64,000 nt of DNA from Thermoproteota archaeon (GCA_026986575.1 JALSOH010000006.1:1-64000); one strand, 5' to 3'; positions 1-8,247 are shown, counted from the stretch's first letter. The notes: generated from the sequence alone by a model not told the origin. Program-made: numbers and translations.

Positions 1-108
1 GAGTACGGGAAAGATGCCATAATCTACATAGCGGGCACCGTGGGGGAGAGGAAGAGGGCCGCCATAAGGGAGGAGGCGCAGAGGCTGGGACTCACCCTAG
101 CCAACTAG
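1..108 (+). CDS. rpl32e: Ribosomal protein L32e, C-terminal 35 residues (5' truncated by window edge)
   Basis: Only the tail is visible, ending at TAG 106-108. The residues IAGTVGERKRAAI followed by EEAQRLGL match the end of archaeal L32e, where a basic V-G-x-R-K-R segment precedes a helix and a short hydrophobic tail. L32e is a large-subunit protein. Its place directly before L19e is the standard archaeal order (L6-L32e-L19e-L18), which supports the call despite the short fragment. Confidence 0.8.
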   Translation, partial: EYGKDAIIYIAGTVGERKRAAIREEAQRLGLTLAN

Positions 109-121
109 AGAGGTGATGTGA

Positions 122-547
122 GTGAAACTGGATTACCAGAAGAGACTGGCTGCCAAGGTGGCCGGTGTCGGCTTAGACAGGGTGAGGATAAATCCTGAGA
201 AGATAGAGCTCATACAGGAAGCGATAACTAGGAGCGACATAAGGAGGCTGATAAGGTCCGGGGCCATAGAGATACTACCCAAGAAGGGAGTGAGTAGAGC
301 TAGGGCTAGGGCGAGGCCGAAGCGTAGGGGTCCCGGTAGGAGGAAAGGCGGCAAGTACTCACGGCTTCCTAGGAAGAGGAGATGGATAAACAAGATAAGG
401 GCCCTGAGGAGAGAACTCAAATCGATGAAAGAGAGGGGGATAATAGATGCCAAGATGTACGGGGATCTCTATAGGAGACTCTCTAGGTTCGACAGCGTCG
501 CCCACCTCAGATCCCACGTCATGAGGGAGGTGAAGGGGGTTGGCTAG
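122..547 (+). CDS. rpl19e: Ribosomal protein L19e
   Basis: Large-subunit protein of 141 residues that binds 23S rRNA. The N-terminus [11 protein letters not shown] and the internal basic stretch ending [16 protein letters not shown] are characteristic of archaeal and eukaryotic L19e, and the length is within the family range. Translation starts at GTG 122 behind a GAGGTGATG Shine-Dalgarno stretch. The stop overlaps the TTG start of L18 by 8 bases, so the two are probably translationally coupled. Confidence 0.95.
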   Translation: MKLDYQKRLAAKVAGVGLDRVRINPEKIELIQEAITRSDIRRLIRSGAIEILPKKGVSRARARARPKRRGPGRRKGGKYSRLPRKRRWINKIRALRRELKSMKERGIIDAKMYGDLYRRLSRFDSVAHLRSHVMREVKGVG

Positions 548-1142
548 ATCAGCTAGGTACAAGGTCAGGTTCAGACGGAGAAGGGAAGGCAAGACGGACT
601 ACAAGAAGAGGCTAGCTCTGCTGAAGAGCGGGCTCCCTAGAATGGTGGTCAGGAGGACTAACAGGTACATAATAGTGCAGTTCGTCAAGTTCAGGCCTGA
701 AGGAGACGAGGTAATAGCCTACGCATTCTCTAAGGAACTGTCGAGATATGGATGGCCGTATGGAGGGAAGAACACACCCGCAGCCTATCTCACCGGGTAC
801 CTAGCGGCTCTAAGGGCCAAGGAGGCGGGGGTCGAGAAGGCGGTCTTGGATATAGGAAGGTTCCCCTCCACCAAAGGCTCTAGGCTTTACGCTGCCCTCA
901 AGGGCGCCATAGATGCGGGCATAGAGATACCTCACTCGCCCGAGGTCCTACCCGAGGAGGACAGGATAAAGGGCGAGCATATAGCCTCTTGGGCCTCTTC
1001 TCTAAAGGAGGAGAACGAGGAATTCTATAGGAGGCAGTTCGCCCTCTACTTAGCCAGGGAGGCCAGCCCCGAGTCCATGCCCGAAGTCTTCGAGAAGGTG
1101 CTGTCCCAACTGGAGCGCGGGCCCTCGGGAGGCAATGGTTAA
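540..1142 (+). CDS. rpl18: Ribosomal protein L18 (uL18)
   Basis: Large-subunit, 5S rRNA-binding protein of 200 residues. The [20 protein letters not shown]-terminus and the R-P-E-G-D and G-Y-L-A-A-L-R-A segments are typical of archaeal L18, which is longer than the bacterial form. The start is TTG 540, inside the end of L19e, with a purine-rich AGGTGAAGGGGG stretch upstream. It is followed after a short gap by S5, as in other archaea. Confidence 0.95.
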   Translation: MARSARYKVRFRRRREGKTDYKKRLALLKSGLPRMVVRRTNRYIIVQFVKFRPEGDEVIAYAFSKELSRYGWPYGGKNTPAAYLTGYLAALRAKEAGVEKAVLDIGRFPSTKGSRLYAALKGAIDAGIEIPHSPEVLPEEDRIKGEHIASWASSLKEENEEFYRRQFALYLAREASPESMPEVFEKVLSQLERGPSGGNG

Positions 1143-1173
1143 ATAAGCAGGGAGCTAATGGGGGTTGAGGAAA

Positions 1174-1818
1174 ATGTCGGCCGAGGGAGAGGCTCAAAGC
1201 GAGTTGGAGAGAACTTGGATCCCCAGAACCAGAGTGGGCAAGCTCGTCGCCGAGGGTAGGATCAAGAGCATAGACGAGATACTGAGGAGAGGTATACCCA
1301 TCCAAGAGCCGGAGATAGTCGATCTCTTAGTTCCGGGCCTTAAGGAGGAGATAATAGAGGTGAGGAGGGTTCAGAGGCAGACTGACGCGGGCGAGCTGAC
1401 CCAGCTCAGGATAGTGGCCGCTGTCGGAGATGGGATGAGCTACGTCGGCGTCGGGAAGGGCAAGGGAAGGGAGTTCAGGATAGCTCTGGCCGATGCCATA
1501 AGGAACGCGAAGCTTAACATAGTAAAGGTGAGGAAGGGCTGCGGATCTTGGGAGTGTGGCTGCGGCAGGCCCCACTCAATCCCCGCCACGGTGACCGGGT
1601 CCTCAGGCTCCGTGAGAGTCACCCTGATGCCAGCCCCTAGGAAGCTGGGCATAGTGGGTAACGAGACTGCTAAGGTGATACTGGGACTGGGTGGCCTGCA
1701 GGACGTCAGGGTGTTCTCCAAGGGTCAGACGAAGAACAGGATGAACTACGCCTTCGCGATACACGACGCGCTCTGGAAGCTCCTCCTGATGACCCTCCCA
1801 CAGGACTGGAGGGTCTGA
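1174..1818 (+). CDS. rps5: Ribosomal protein S5 (uS5)
   Basis: Small-subunit protein of about 214 residues involved in decoding fidelity. The double-stranded RNA-binding S5 domain sits around residues 55-120, and the glycine-rich VGDGMSYVGVGKGKGREF loop region is recognisable. The archaeal S5 motif GCGSWECGCGRPHSIP carries four cysteines. I chose ATG 1174; TTG 1165, nine bases upstream in frame, is an alternative because the GAGG before ATG 1174 is only three bases away. A promoter and a structured leader for L30 follow the stop. Confidence 0.93.
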   Translation: MSAEGEAQSELERTWIPRTRVGKLVAEGRIKSIDEILRRGIPIQEPEIVDLLVPGLKEEIIEVRRVQRQTDAGELTQLRIVAAVGDGMSYVGVGKGKGREFRIALADAIRNAKLNIVKVRKGCGSWECGCGRPHSIPATVTGSSGSVRVTLMPAPRKLGIVGNETAKVILGLGGLQDVRVFSKGQTKNRMNYAFAIHDALWKLLLMTLPQDWRV

Positions 1819-1820
1819 TC

Positions 1821-1834
1821 TAAAGCTTTTTATT
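1821..1834 (+). promoter_or_regulatory. TATA-type promoter between S5 and L30
   Basis: An A+T island (AAAGCTTTTTATTC) stands out in otherwise G+C-rich DNA just after the S5 stop. About 25 bases downstream falls near 1847-1852, the 5' end of the folded leader before L30. Inference from sequence and spacing only. Confidence 0.45.
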
Positions 1835-1846
1835 CCCTCATTCTAG

Positions 1847-1906
1847 TCAGGTGGAGAGGCGCGCGCCCGTTAGGCGCGGGAGCGCACGATGTCGGGTGCG
1901 CCCTGA
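1847..1906 (+). ncRNA. Three-stem RNA leader directly upstream of rpl30
   Basis: Three perfect helices are visible. An outer stem pairs TCAGG (1847-1851) with CCTGA (1902-1906). Hairpin A pairs CGCGCC (1862-1867) with GGCGCG (1873-1878) around a five-base loop. Hairpin B pairs GCGCAC (1882-1887) with GTGCGC (1896-1901) around an eight-base loop. Hairpin B abuts the outer stem with no spacer, giving a compact three-way junction. The L30 Shine-Dalgarno (GAGAGGTGA) begins immediately after. It could be a ribosomal-protein autoregulatory leader or a separate small RNA; I know of no named family that it matches. Confidence 0.4.
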
Positions 1907-1919
1907 GAGGTGATTGGGA

Positions 1920-2408
1920 TTGGAAGAGGTTCCGCTGATGGCCGTTGTGAGGATAAGGGGTAGAGTCGACATAAAACCGGACATCCGGCATACTCTAGAT
2001 ATGCTTCACCTAAAGAGGAAGTTCTGGGCTACCGTGGTGCCCCTGACTCCCTCGTATAGGGGCATGCTGCACAAGGTGAAGGATTACACCACTTACGGGG
2101 AGATCGACAGGGAGACCCTGATACAGCTGCTCAAGGCTAGGGGGGAGCTCACCACTGGAGGCAGGCTGACGGACGGGTGGCTGGAGGAACACAGGGAGGA
2201 GACTGGTTTCTCAAGTGTGGAGGAGCTGGTCAATGCCGTGATGGAAGGAGAAGTTAAGCTCCACAAGTTGAAGTGGCTGAAACCCTACTTCAGGCTCCAT
2301 CCCCCGAAGGGAGGGTTCAAGAAGACGACTAAGAGGGCATGGAATGACGGAGGAGAGTTGGGATACAGGGGGAAGGAGATAAATAGGCTCTTGAGGAGGA
2401 TGATATGA
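1920..2408 (+). CDS. rpl30: Ribosomal protein L30 (uL30)
   Basis: Large-subunit protein of about 162 residues, the long archaeal/eukaryotic L7-like form. The N-terminal strand AVVRIRGRVDIKPDIRHTL and the HLKRKFWATV segment identify the family. I place the start at TTG 1920, seven bases after GGTGA; TTG 1914 is in frame but too close to that site. A folded leader at 1847-1906 lies just upstream. The stop overlaps the L15 ATG in an ATGA arrangement. Confidence 0.93.
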   Translation: MEEVPLMAVVRIRGRVDIKPDIRHTLDMLHLKRKFWATVVPLTPSYRGMLHKVKDYTTYGEIDRETLIQLLKARGELTTGGRLTDGWLEEHREETGFSSVEELVNAVMEGEVKLHKLKWLKPYFRLHPPKGGFKKTTKRAWNDGGELGYRGKEINRLLRRMI

Positions 2409-2872
2409 TGCGGACCATACCGAGGAGGAGGAAGAAGAGTAGGAAGCTGAGAGGACACAGACTCCACGGATACGGGCAGCAGAGGCAGCACAGGAGGAGC
2501 GGAAGACAGGGCGGATTCGGAAAGGCAGGAGTGAAGAAGCATCTCTGGACTTGGATAACAGCCTATGAGCCAGACTACTTCGGCAGGGGCAGGAGGGGAT
2601 TCAAGAGACCGAGGGCCGTGGTCAGGGAGATGAGGACTGTAAACGTGGGGGAGCTGGAGAGGATGCTTCCGGACCTGATGGCCTTGGGATACGCTAGGGA
2701 GACTGAGAAGGGCATAGAGATAGACCTATCTGAGGCTGGCTACGATAAGCTCTTGGGTAGGGGTAGCGTCACTAAGCCCCTACTGGTCAAGGTCGATCTC
2801 GCCACGGAGGTGGCCGTCAGGAAGCTAGAGGAGGCAGGGGGCGCCGTGATAACGGAATCAGAGTCGAAGTGA
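2405..2872 (+). CDS. rpl15: Ribosomal protein L15 (uL15)
   Basis: Large-subunit protein of 155 residues. The strongly basic N-terminus RRRKKSRKLRGHRLHGYG is the rRNA-binding tail of archaeal L15, and the C-terminal globular half carries the usual V-x-A-x-x-F/S-like beta strands. ATG 2405 (or the adjacent ATG 2408) follows GAGGAGG by 5-8 bases. It overlaps the L30 stop and is followed ten bases later by secY, the conserved order. Confidence 0.94.
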   Translation: MMRTIPRRRKKSRKLRGHRLHGYGQQRQHRRSGRQGGFGKAGVKKHLWTWITAYEPDYFGRGRRGFKRPRAVVREMRTVNVGELERMLPDLMALGYARETEKGIEIDLSEAGYDKLLGRGSVTKPLLVKVDLATEVAVRKLEEAGGAVITESESK

Positions 2873-2882
2873 GGGGGTAGAT

Positions 2883-4286
2883 ATGAGCGTGGTGAGGGAG
2901 ATAATCGCCAAGATAAACAAGGGAATACCGGAAGTAGAGAAGCCCAAGAGGACCCCCTCCCTCAAGGAGAAGCTCATATGGACGGCCATAACCCTCCTCA
3001 TATACTTCTTCCTTACTGAAGTTCCCCTGTATGGAGTTCCTAGGGGCGGACTAGACTTCCTAGCGGAACTGAGGGTGATATTTGCTGGAGCTCAGGGGAG
3101 CATAGTCGAGCTGGGGATAGGACCTGTCGTAACCGCCGGAATAGTATTGGAGCTGCTCGTGGGTAGCAAGATAGTTCAGCTGGATTTGACGGATCCAGAG
3201 GACAGGAAGTTCTTCCAAGAGGCCCAGAGGGTGGCAGCCATATTCTTTATCCTATTCGAGGTCTCCGCCTACACATTGGGAGGGAGGTTCGGCACTCTCA
3301 CCACAGAACAGGCCCTGATGGCCATAGCTCAGCTCTCACTGGGAAGCTTCCTACTGATGATGTTGGACGACTTGGTCAGCAAGTGGGGAATAGGAAGCGG
3401 TATAAGTCTCTTCATTCTTGCGGGAGTGGCCCAGAGGGTCATGTGGGGAACACTGTCCCCGGCTATAGAGAAGAGAAGCGGCAGATTCGTCGGCGTGATA
3501 CCGGCCCTCTTCACAGAGGGTGCCGGTGCCATCTATAGAGGCGCCCTTCCTGATCTTTTGGGATTGATCGCAACATTCGTTGTGTTCTTAGCCGTCGTTT
3601 GGACGTATGATGTGAAAGTAAACATATCGATAGCGCACACTCTCTACGGAGGTTACAGAACGAAATACCCGATAAGACTCCTGTACGTGAGTAATGTCCC
3701 AATAATATTCGCTGCAGCTCTGCTGGGGGATATAAGCATAATGTCCAAGATAGTATGGGCAAGGGTCGGTGCCAATCCAGGTGGTTGGTTGAAATATCTG
3801 GTGGACATTCTAGGCCGTTACGAAGCGGATCCCATAACGGGGACCATGGTACCTGTTTCCGGTTTAGCCTATTATCTAGCAACTCCTAGAGGCCCTGATG
3901 TCCTAGTTCAGGATCCGCTCAGGGCACTTATATATCTGGTGGTGTTAGTAGGAGCCAGCGTTGTTTTCGCTAAGATATGGGTGATGACGGCAGGGATGGA
4001 TCCTAGATCGGTCAGCGAGCAACTCGTCAAGCAGGGAATAGTCGTCCCCGGAAGGAGAGCATCGATAAAGGTAGTAGCTAAGACCATAGAGAAGTACATA
4101 GAGGCGGTCACTTACCTCGGTGGGTTCATAGTGGGTCTCCTAGCGGCTCTTGCTAACTTCACAGGAGCTCTAGGAACCGGTAGCGGGATACTGCTGGCCG
4201 TTACCATAGTGGCCGGCTTCTACGAGACGCTGATGCGCGAGCGCGCCTTGGAGATGTATCCGAGGCTGAAGAAGTTCATAGGATAG
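2883..4286 (+). CDS. secY: Preprotein translocase subunit SecY (Sec61 alpha)
   Basis: Pore-forming subunit of the Sec translocon in the cytoplasmic membrane, 467 residues, with about ten hydrophobic segments beginning near residue 32. The plug-region sequence after TM1, the G-S-K-I-V-Q-L-D-L stretch, and the cytosolic loop MDPRSVSEQLVKQGIVVPGRR between TM8 and TM9 are clear SecY signatures. The archaeal extra loop around residue 300 is present. Start ATG 2883 follows a GAGGGGG site. It ends the L32e-L15 operon; adk, which often follows in other archaea, is absent. Confidence 0.97.
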   Translation: MSVVREIIAKINKGIPEVEKPKRTPSLKEKLIWTAITLLIYFFLTEVPLYGVPRGGLDFLAELRVIFAGAQGSIVELGIGPVVTAGIVLELLVGSKIVQLDLTDPEDRKFFQEAQRVAAIFFILFEVSAYTLGGRFGTLTTEQALMAIAQLSLGSFLLMMLDDLVSKWGIGSGISLFILAGVAQRVMWGTLSPAIEKRSGRFVGVIPALFTEGAGAIYRGALPDLLGLIATFVVFLAVVWTYDVKVNISIAHTLYGGYRTKYPIRLLYVSNVPIIFAAALLGDISIMSKIVWARVGANPGGWLKYLVDILGRYEADPITGTMVPVSGLAYYLATPRGPDVLVQDPLRALIYLVVLVGASVVFAKIWVMTAGMDPRSVSEQLVKQGIVVPGRRASIKVVAKTIEKYIEAVTYLGGFIVGLLAALANFTGALGTGSGILLAVTIVAGFYETLMRERALEMYPRLKKFIG

Positions 4287-4296
4287 GTGGTCCTAG

Positions 4297-4800
4297 TTGG
4301 ATCTCTCCTCCATACTATTTCCTCCCGGTTCCATCCTCTTTCTCACATTCCTAGCCTTTGCCATAAGCCTCTCCATCAACCTGCTCAACAAGAGAACCAT
4401 AGACTACGATAGGCTCAGGGAACTCCAGAAGATCGTTAACGAGTATACCAAACTTCAGAGGGAGCTGATCAAGGATCCCGAGAACAAGAAGTTGAAGAAG
4501 AAGCTCGACAGGATGAAACCCCAGTTCGATGCCGCGCGCTCGGAGATGACCAAGATGAACATGAAACCCATGCTCTACACGACCCTGCCTATACTCGTGA
4601 TCTTTTGGGCCTTGGGAAACTTCTACGCTGAGATCCCGGTGGCTAGACTGCCGTTTCCCCTCCCCTTCATAATGGATTACTTCCATGGGAACAGTGCACT
4701 CTCCAGCCAGACGATCGGGTACCTAGGCTATTACATAATAGTGTCCTTCCTGTTCTCGATGATATTCCAGAAAATACTGGGAACTTCCCCGACTGAGTAA
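4297..4800 (+). CDS. DUF106 / archaeal Oxa1-YidC-like membrane insertase
   Basis: A 167-residue membrane protein with one N-terminal segment (about residues 8-28), a charged coiled-coil hairpin (about 35-88), then two further membrane segments (about 95-112 and 142-160). This three-helix plus cytosolic coiled-coil plan is that of the DUF106 family, related to YidC/Oxa1/EMC3, which inserts membrane proteins. The start is TTG 4297, ten bases after secY, so co-translation with the translocon fits. Family assignment is firm; the precise clients are unknown. Confidence 0.9.
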   Translation: MDLSSILFPPGSILFLTFLAFAISLSINLLNKRTIDYDRLRELQKIVNEYTKLQRELIKDPENKKLKKKLDRMKPQFDAARSEMTKMNMKPMLYTTLPILVIFWALGNFYAEIPVARLPFPLPFIMDYFHGNSALSSQTIGYLGYYIIVSFLFSMIFQKILGTSPTE

Positions 4801-4816
4801 TTTTCTTACATTTTTC
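4801..4816 (+). terminator. Probable T-rich transcription stop after DUF106
   Basis: Two T tracts (TTTTCTTACATTTTT) follow the stop codon directly, and a new promoter lies about 55 bases on. Archaeal terminators are T-rich without a needed hairpin. Inference from position. Confidence 0.4.
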
Positions 4817-4870
4817 CCTAGAAGTCCAACGTTCCAATACTGCTTCTTGGGGTTCTCCAGTGGGCAAATG

Positions 4871-4879
4871 TTTAAAATC
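4871..4879 (+). promoter_or_regulatory. rpl34e: TATA box of the L34e operon
   Basis: TTTAAAATC at this site is a clear TATA-like element. Transcription would begin near 4898, giving a short leader that contains the GGAGGTG site of L34e. Confidence 0.55.
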
Positions 4880-4917
4880 CACAGGTTCGGTTAGGACTGG
4901 CCGCGGAGGTGCTGGTC

Positions 4918-5229
4918 TTGATAATAGAGGACATAAACAAGAGAGGAAGGAACAGGCGTCTTAAGAAGGCTAGGATAGCTGTTAGAACGCCTGGAGGCAG
5001 GACCGTTTACCACTACAGGCACAAGAAGCACTCCCCCGCTAGGTGCGCGAGGTGTGGGAAACCGCTGAACGCCACACCGACAGGACCTAGGTCCGTCATG
5101 GGCAAGCTCCCCAAGAGTCAGAGGAGGCCCAACAGACCCTACGGTGGTTACCTCTGCCCCGAATGCCTCCGCGAGTTGATGCTCTCCAAGTACATAGAGG
5201 AGGGCCTGTCCCTCCTGGCGTCCCCTTGA
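4918..5229 (+). CDS. rpl34e: Ribosomal protein L34e
   Basis: Large-subunit protein of about 103 residues. It shows the RTPGGRTVYHYRHKK segment and two zinc-type C-x-x-C pairs (CARCG and CPEC), as in most archaeal L34e. TTG 4918 is placed six bases after GGAGGTG; GTG 4909 is in frame but overlaps that site. It heads a new transcription unit leading to L14e and Cbf5. The cytidylate kinase gene often found next is missing. Confidence 0.93.
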   Translation: MIIEDINKRGRNRRLKKARIAVRTPGGRTVYHYRHKKHSPARCARCGKPLNATPTGPRSVMGKLPKSQRRPNRPYGGYLCPECLRELMLSKYIEEGLSLLASP

Positions 5230-5266
5230 GGGACGCTAGCCCCGCTCGCGAGAGGGGGTGTCTCGT

Positions 5267-5587
5267 ATGGCAGTGATAGAGATAGGAAGAGTCTGTAGAA
5301 AGATAGCCGGTAGGGAAGCCGGTAGGATCTGCGTAGTGGTCAAGATAATCGATGACAACTTTGTGGAGGTCACGGGGCCTAGGGATCTGACCGGGGTCAG
5401 GAGGAGAAGGGTCAACGTGAAGCACCTCGTACCCCTGCCGGTGAAGCTTGACATATCGGAGGGGGCTAGTGACGAGGAGGTCTTGGAAGCCCTTAAGGAG
5501 ACTGATCTGTATCCAAAGCTCCTGGAGGAGAAGGAAAAGAGGGAAAGGAAGAAGGGCAAGCCGGCTGAAGGGGCCGAGGAATCCTGA
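5267..5587 (+). CDS. rpl14e: Ribosomal protein L14e
   Basis: A 106-residue KOW-type protein. The opening AVIEIGRVCRKIAGREAGR and the following V-V-V-K-I-I-D-D-N-F strand pair match archaeal L14e. ATG 5267 lies six bases after a GAGGGGGTG site; the in-frame GTG 5258 is part of that site. A short G+C-rich inverted repeat (5240-5257) partly covers the ribosome site. The TGA stop overlaps the Cbf5 ATG. The C-terminus is charged and probably disordered. Confidence 0.9.
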   Translation: MAVIEIGRVCRKIAGREAGRICVVVKIIDDNFVEVTGPRDLTGVRRRRVNVKHLVPLPVKLDISEGASDEEVLEALKETDLYPKLLEEKEKRERKKGKPAEGAEES

Positions 5588-6579
5588 TGAGACCTTTCAT
5601 CGATGCCCAAGAAGAGCTGATAGTGAAGAGCATAGCTGAACCTGGACCCTACGGATATAGGCCCCGTGAGAGACCTCTCTTTTTTTACTTGGATCATGGA
5701 ATCATAAACTTGGACAAGCCTAGGGGACCCACCTCCCATACCGTGACCAAGCTCGTCAAGAGGATCTTGGAATACCCCGGGAAGATAGGGCACTGCGGTA
5801 CCTTGGATCCCAAGGTGTCGGGAGTCCTACCCATAGTTCTGGGGAACGCTACCAAGCTGAGCAGGTTGATCGCGGGCTCTGACAAGGAATACGTTGGAGT
5901 TCTCTACTTGCACGGGGATGTGGACGAGGGAGAGTTGAGGGAAGCATTGGACAAGTTCACCGGACCGATATTCCAGAGGCCACCGGTCAAGTCGGCAGTG
6001 AAGAGGACTCTAAGGGTGAGGAGGGTCTACGAGCTGGAGCTACTGGAGAGCGAGGGTCGATTCCACCTCCTCAGGACTAGAGTGGAATCCGGGACCTACA
6101 TAAGGAAGCTGTTCTTCGATATCGGGGAGTACTTAGGAGTGGGAGCCAGCATGAGGGAGTTGAGGAGGACGAGATCTGGCATCTTCAACGAGAGGGAGAG
6201 CGTTATGCTCCAAGACCTCTACGAGGCTTATATCCGGTGGAAGGAACGCGGAGAGGAGGACCGTCTCCGAGAAGTGGTGCTCCCCCTGGAGGTGGCCGTG
6301 GCTCACTTACCAAAGATAGTCGTCAAGGACAGCGCAGTAGCTTCCATTACCCATGGTGCTTCCCTGAAGATCAAGGGAGTGAGCATGCTATCCAAAGACG
6401 TAAAGAAAGGTTGTTTAGTGGCGATAATGACGCTCAAGGGTGAACTCGTGGCCATAGGAAGATCAACCATGAGCTCCGAGGACATGGTCTCTTCAGAATC
6501 AGGTGTGGCTGCCGATATCGAGAGGGTCATAATGCCCAGGGACCTCTATCCTCCCATGTGGAAGAGGAAGGGGACCTGA
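5587..6579 (+). CDS. cbf5: tRNA/rRNA pseudouridine synthase Cbf5 (TruB family)
   Basis: Catalytic subunit of H/ACA ribonucleoproteins, also able to make pseudouridine 55 in tRNA. The 330-residue protein has the TruB motif I segment GIINLDKPRGPTSH, the catalytic-aspartate motif GHCGTLDPKVSGVLP near residues 59-73, and a C-terminal PUA domain from about residue 240. It starts on the ATG that overlaps the L14e stop. L14e-Cbf5 is a conserved archaeal pair. Confidence 0.96.
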   Translation: MRPFIDAQEELIVKSIAEPGPYGYRPRERPLFFYLDHGIINLDKPRGPTSHTVTKLVKRILEYPGKIGHCGTLDPKVSGVLPIVLGNATKLSRLIAGSDKEYVGVLYLHGDVDEGELREALDKFTGPIFQRPPVKSAVKRTLRVRRVYELELLESEGRFHLLRTRVESGTYIRKLFFDIGEYLGVGASMRELRRTRSGIFNERESVMLQDLYEAYIRWKERGEEDRLREVVLPLEVAVAHLPKIVVKDSAVASITHGASLKIKGVSMLSKDVKKGCLVAIMTLKGELVAIGRSTMSSEDMVSSESGVAADIERVIMPRDLYPPMWKRKGT

Positions 6580-6632
6580 CAGGGTGCGCAACTATTAAAT
6601 CCCCCAATTGTAGAGTTGTTGTATGGAGGCTA

Positions 6633-6720
6633 GCCGGGGTGCCCTAGCCAGGAAGGGGGCTGGCCTGGAGAGCCAGTGGCCCATCGGGCCGCGAGGGTTC
6701 AAATCCCTCCCCCGGCGCCA
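6633..6720 (+). tRNA. tRNA-Ser (anticodon GGA)
   Basis: A class II tRNA with acceptor GCCGGGG pairing to CCCCGGC, anticodon stem CTGGC/GCCAG enclosing loop CTGGAGA, and a long variable arm (TGGCCC-ATC-GGGCC). The T loop is TTCAAAT. Discriminator G is followed by CCA in the DNA. A TATA-like ACTATTAAATC lies about 35-45 bases upstream. Confidence 0.95.
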
Positions 6721-6802
6721 TTCGGATAATTGTCAGTTCCCAGTCCCTCATCGGGCTCGAAGCCACCTTACCAACCTCTCCTCAAGAGCTGCCAGCGGAG
6801 CA

Positions 6803-6815
6803 AAATCTTATATTA
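6803..6815 (+). promoter_or_regulatory. rps13: TATA box upstream of S13
   Basis: AAATCTTATATTA lies about 40-50 bases ahead of the S13 start, predicting transcription from about 6835 with the GGTGA ribosome site inside the leader. Confidence 0.5.
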
Positions 6816-6852
6816 CACTCAAGACCCCAAGTTCCGAAAGAGGGGTGAGGAA

Positions 6853-7305
6853 TTGTCGGAAACTGCGGAGCTAAGGAGGATAGTAAGGCTTCTCAACACG
6901 ACCCTAGACGGTACTAAGCATGTACTCATCTCCCTGACCAATGTCAAGGGAATAAGCTTCGTTCTAGCTAAAGCGATCCTAATGAAGGCTGGCATCCCAC
7001 CGGACAAGCTTCTTGGAGAGCTGACTGACGAGGAACTGGAAAAGATAGAGGATGTGGTCAACAATCCCGACAAGTACGGCATACCTTGGTGGATGATGAA
7101 CCGGCAGAAGGATCCGAGGACCAACGAGTCCAAGATCCTGATAGGAGATGATGTCTCTTGGGTCATGACTCAGGACATAAACTTGATGAAGAAGATAAGG
7201 AGCTGGAAGGGAATAAGGCACGAGCTCGGCCTCAAGGTGAGAGGGCAGAGGACCAAGACCACCGGAAGGGTTGGGAGGACCGTAGGATACCAGAGGAAGA
7301 AGTGA
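6853..7305 (+). CDS. rps13: Ribosomal protein S13 (uS13)
   Basis: Small-subunit head protein, 150 residues. The I-V-R-L-L-N-T-T-L-D-G-T-K opening, the V-K-G-I-S helix-hairpin region and the C-terminal RGQRTKTTGR are S13 signatures. TTG 6853 lies just after GGGGTGAGG. A longer reading frame reaches back to 6730, but that extension lies over the promoter and does not resemble S13. S13-S4-S11 follow in the usual order. Confidence 0.93.
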   Translation: MSETAELRRIVRLLNTTLDGTKHVLISLTNVKGISFVLAKAILMKAGIPPDKLLGELTDEELEKIEDVVNNPDKYGIPWWMMNRQKDPRTNESKILIGDDVSWVMTQDINLMKKIRSWKGIRHELGLKVRGQRTKTTGRVGRTVGYQRKK

Positions 7306-7316
7306 GGTGATACCCG

Positions 7317-7832
7317 ATGGGAGACCCAAAGAAACCGAGGAAGAAGTACGAGAGGCCCTACAAGCCTTGGGATAGACGGGTCCTCGAGGAGACAAATAGA
7401 CTAGCTGGTTACTACGGGCTGAGGAACAAGAGGGAGCTCTGGAGGATGAGCTATCTCGCCAAGAAGTACAGGAGGATAGCCAGAGAGCTACTGGCGGCTC
7501 CAGAGGAGGAGAGGGTGAGGGTCGAGCCCATAATAAGGAAGCTCCGGAAGCTTGGGATAGTCGGAGAGGACGCCACCTTGGATGACCTCCTCGATCTGAC
7601 GGTCGATCAGTTCTTGGAGAGGAGGCTCCAGACAATTGTCTGGAAGAAGGGCTTCGCGAAGACGCCCTACATGGCGAGGCAGCTGATAACTCACGGTCAC
7701 ATCAGGGTTAATGGCAGGAGGCTAAAGCAGCCAGGTTACTTGGTAACACTGGAAGAAGAGGAGACCATAGAATGCACGCACCCCGCATGTTTGGAGGAGC
7801 AAGCTGAGCATCCTGAGCAGAAGGCCGAATGA
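7317..7832 (+). CDS. rps4: Ribosomal protein S4 (uS4)
   Basis: Small-subunit assembly protein of 171 residues. The N-terminal GDPKKPRKKYERPYKPWD and the S4 RNA-binding domain around residues 105-155 (A-R-Q-L-I-T-H-G-H-I-x-V-N-G-R) are diagnostic. ATG 7317 follows a GAGGTGA site. It lacks the zinc cysteines of some bacterial S4 proteins, as expected for an archaeon. Confidence 0.96.
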   Translation: MGDPKKPRKKYERPYKPWDRRVLEETNRLAGYYGLRNKRELWRMSYLAKKYRRIARELLAAPEEERVRVEPIIRKLRKLGIVGEDATLDDLLDLTVDQFLERRLQTIVWKKGFAKTPYMARQLITHGHIRVNGRRLKQPGYLVTLEEEETIECTHPACLEEQAEHPEQKAE

Positions 7833-7848
7833 TTAGGGAGGTGATCTC

Positions 7849-8247
7849 ATGTCTACTCAGAAGAAGGGCAAGATCGGTGTGGCGCACATCTACTCCTCCT
7901 TCAACGATACCATAGTCCACATCACCGATATAACCGGTGCAGAGACCTTGGCTAGATACTCTGGCGGCATGTTCGTCGACGCAGACAGGCTAGAGGGTTC
8001 GCCATACGCAGCCCTCAAGGCGGCGATGGCCGCTGCCAAGGAGGCTCAGAAGAAGGGTGTGACCCATCTCATAGTCAAGGTCAGAGCTCCTGGCGGGATA
8101 AAGAGCAGGATCCCAGGACCTGGGGCCACAGCGGCCATAAGAGGGCTCTCCAGGTCCGGTCTCATACTCATCAGGGTTGAGGACGTCACGCCTATACCCC
8201 ATGATGGATGCAGGAGACCTCACGGCAGGAGAGGGAGGAGGGTCTGA
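7849..8247 (+). CDS. rps11: Ribosomal protein S11 (uS11)
   Basis: Small-subunit platform protein of 132 residues. The segments [22 protein letters not shown] and the C-terminal [18 protein letters not shown] are near-universal S11 features. It starts at ATG 7849 after GGGAGGTGAT. Normally RpoD follows at once; here a 330-residue unknown gene is interposed. Confidence 0.97.
   Translation: MSTQKKGKIGVAHIYSSFNDTIVHITDITGAETLARYSGGMFVDADRLEGSPYAALKAAMAAAKEAQKKGVTHLIVKVRAPGGIKSRIPGPGATAAIRGLSRSGLILIRVEDVTPIPHDGCRRPHGRRGRRV

Noticed and set aside
133-453. 106-codon hydrophobic frame antisense to L19e
   Set aside because: A by-product of the lysine/arginine-rich L19e sequence read in reverse.
5240-5257. 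G+C-rich inverted repeat before L14e as a regulatory hairpin
   Set aside because: Short and partly made of the ribosome site itself; kept only as a remark on that gene.
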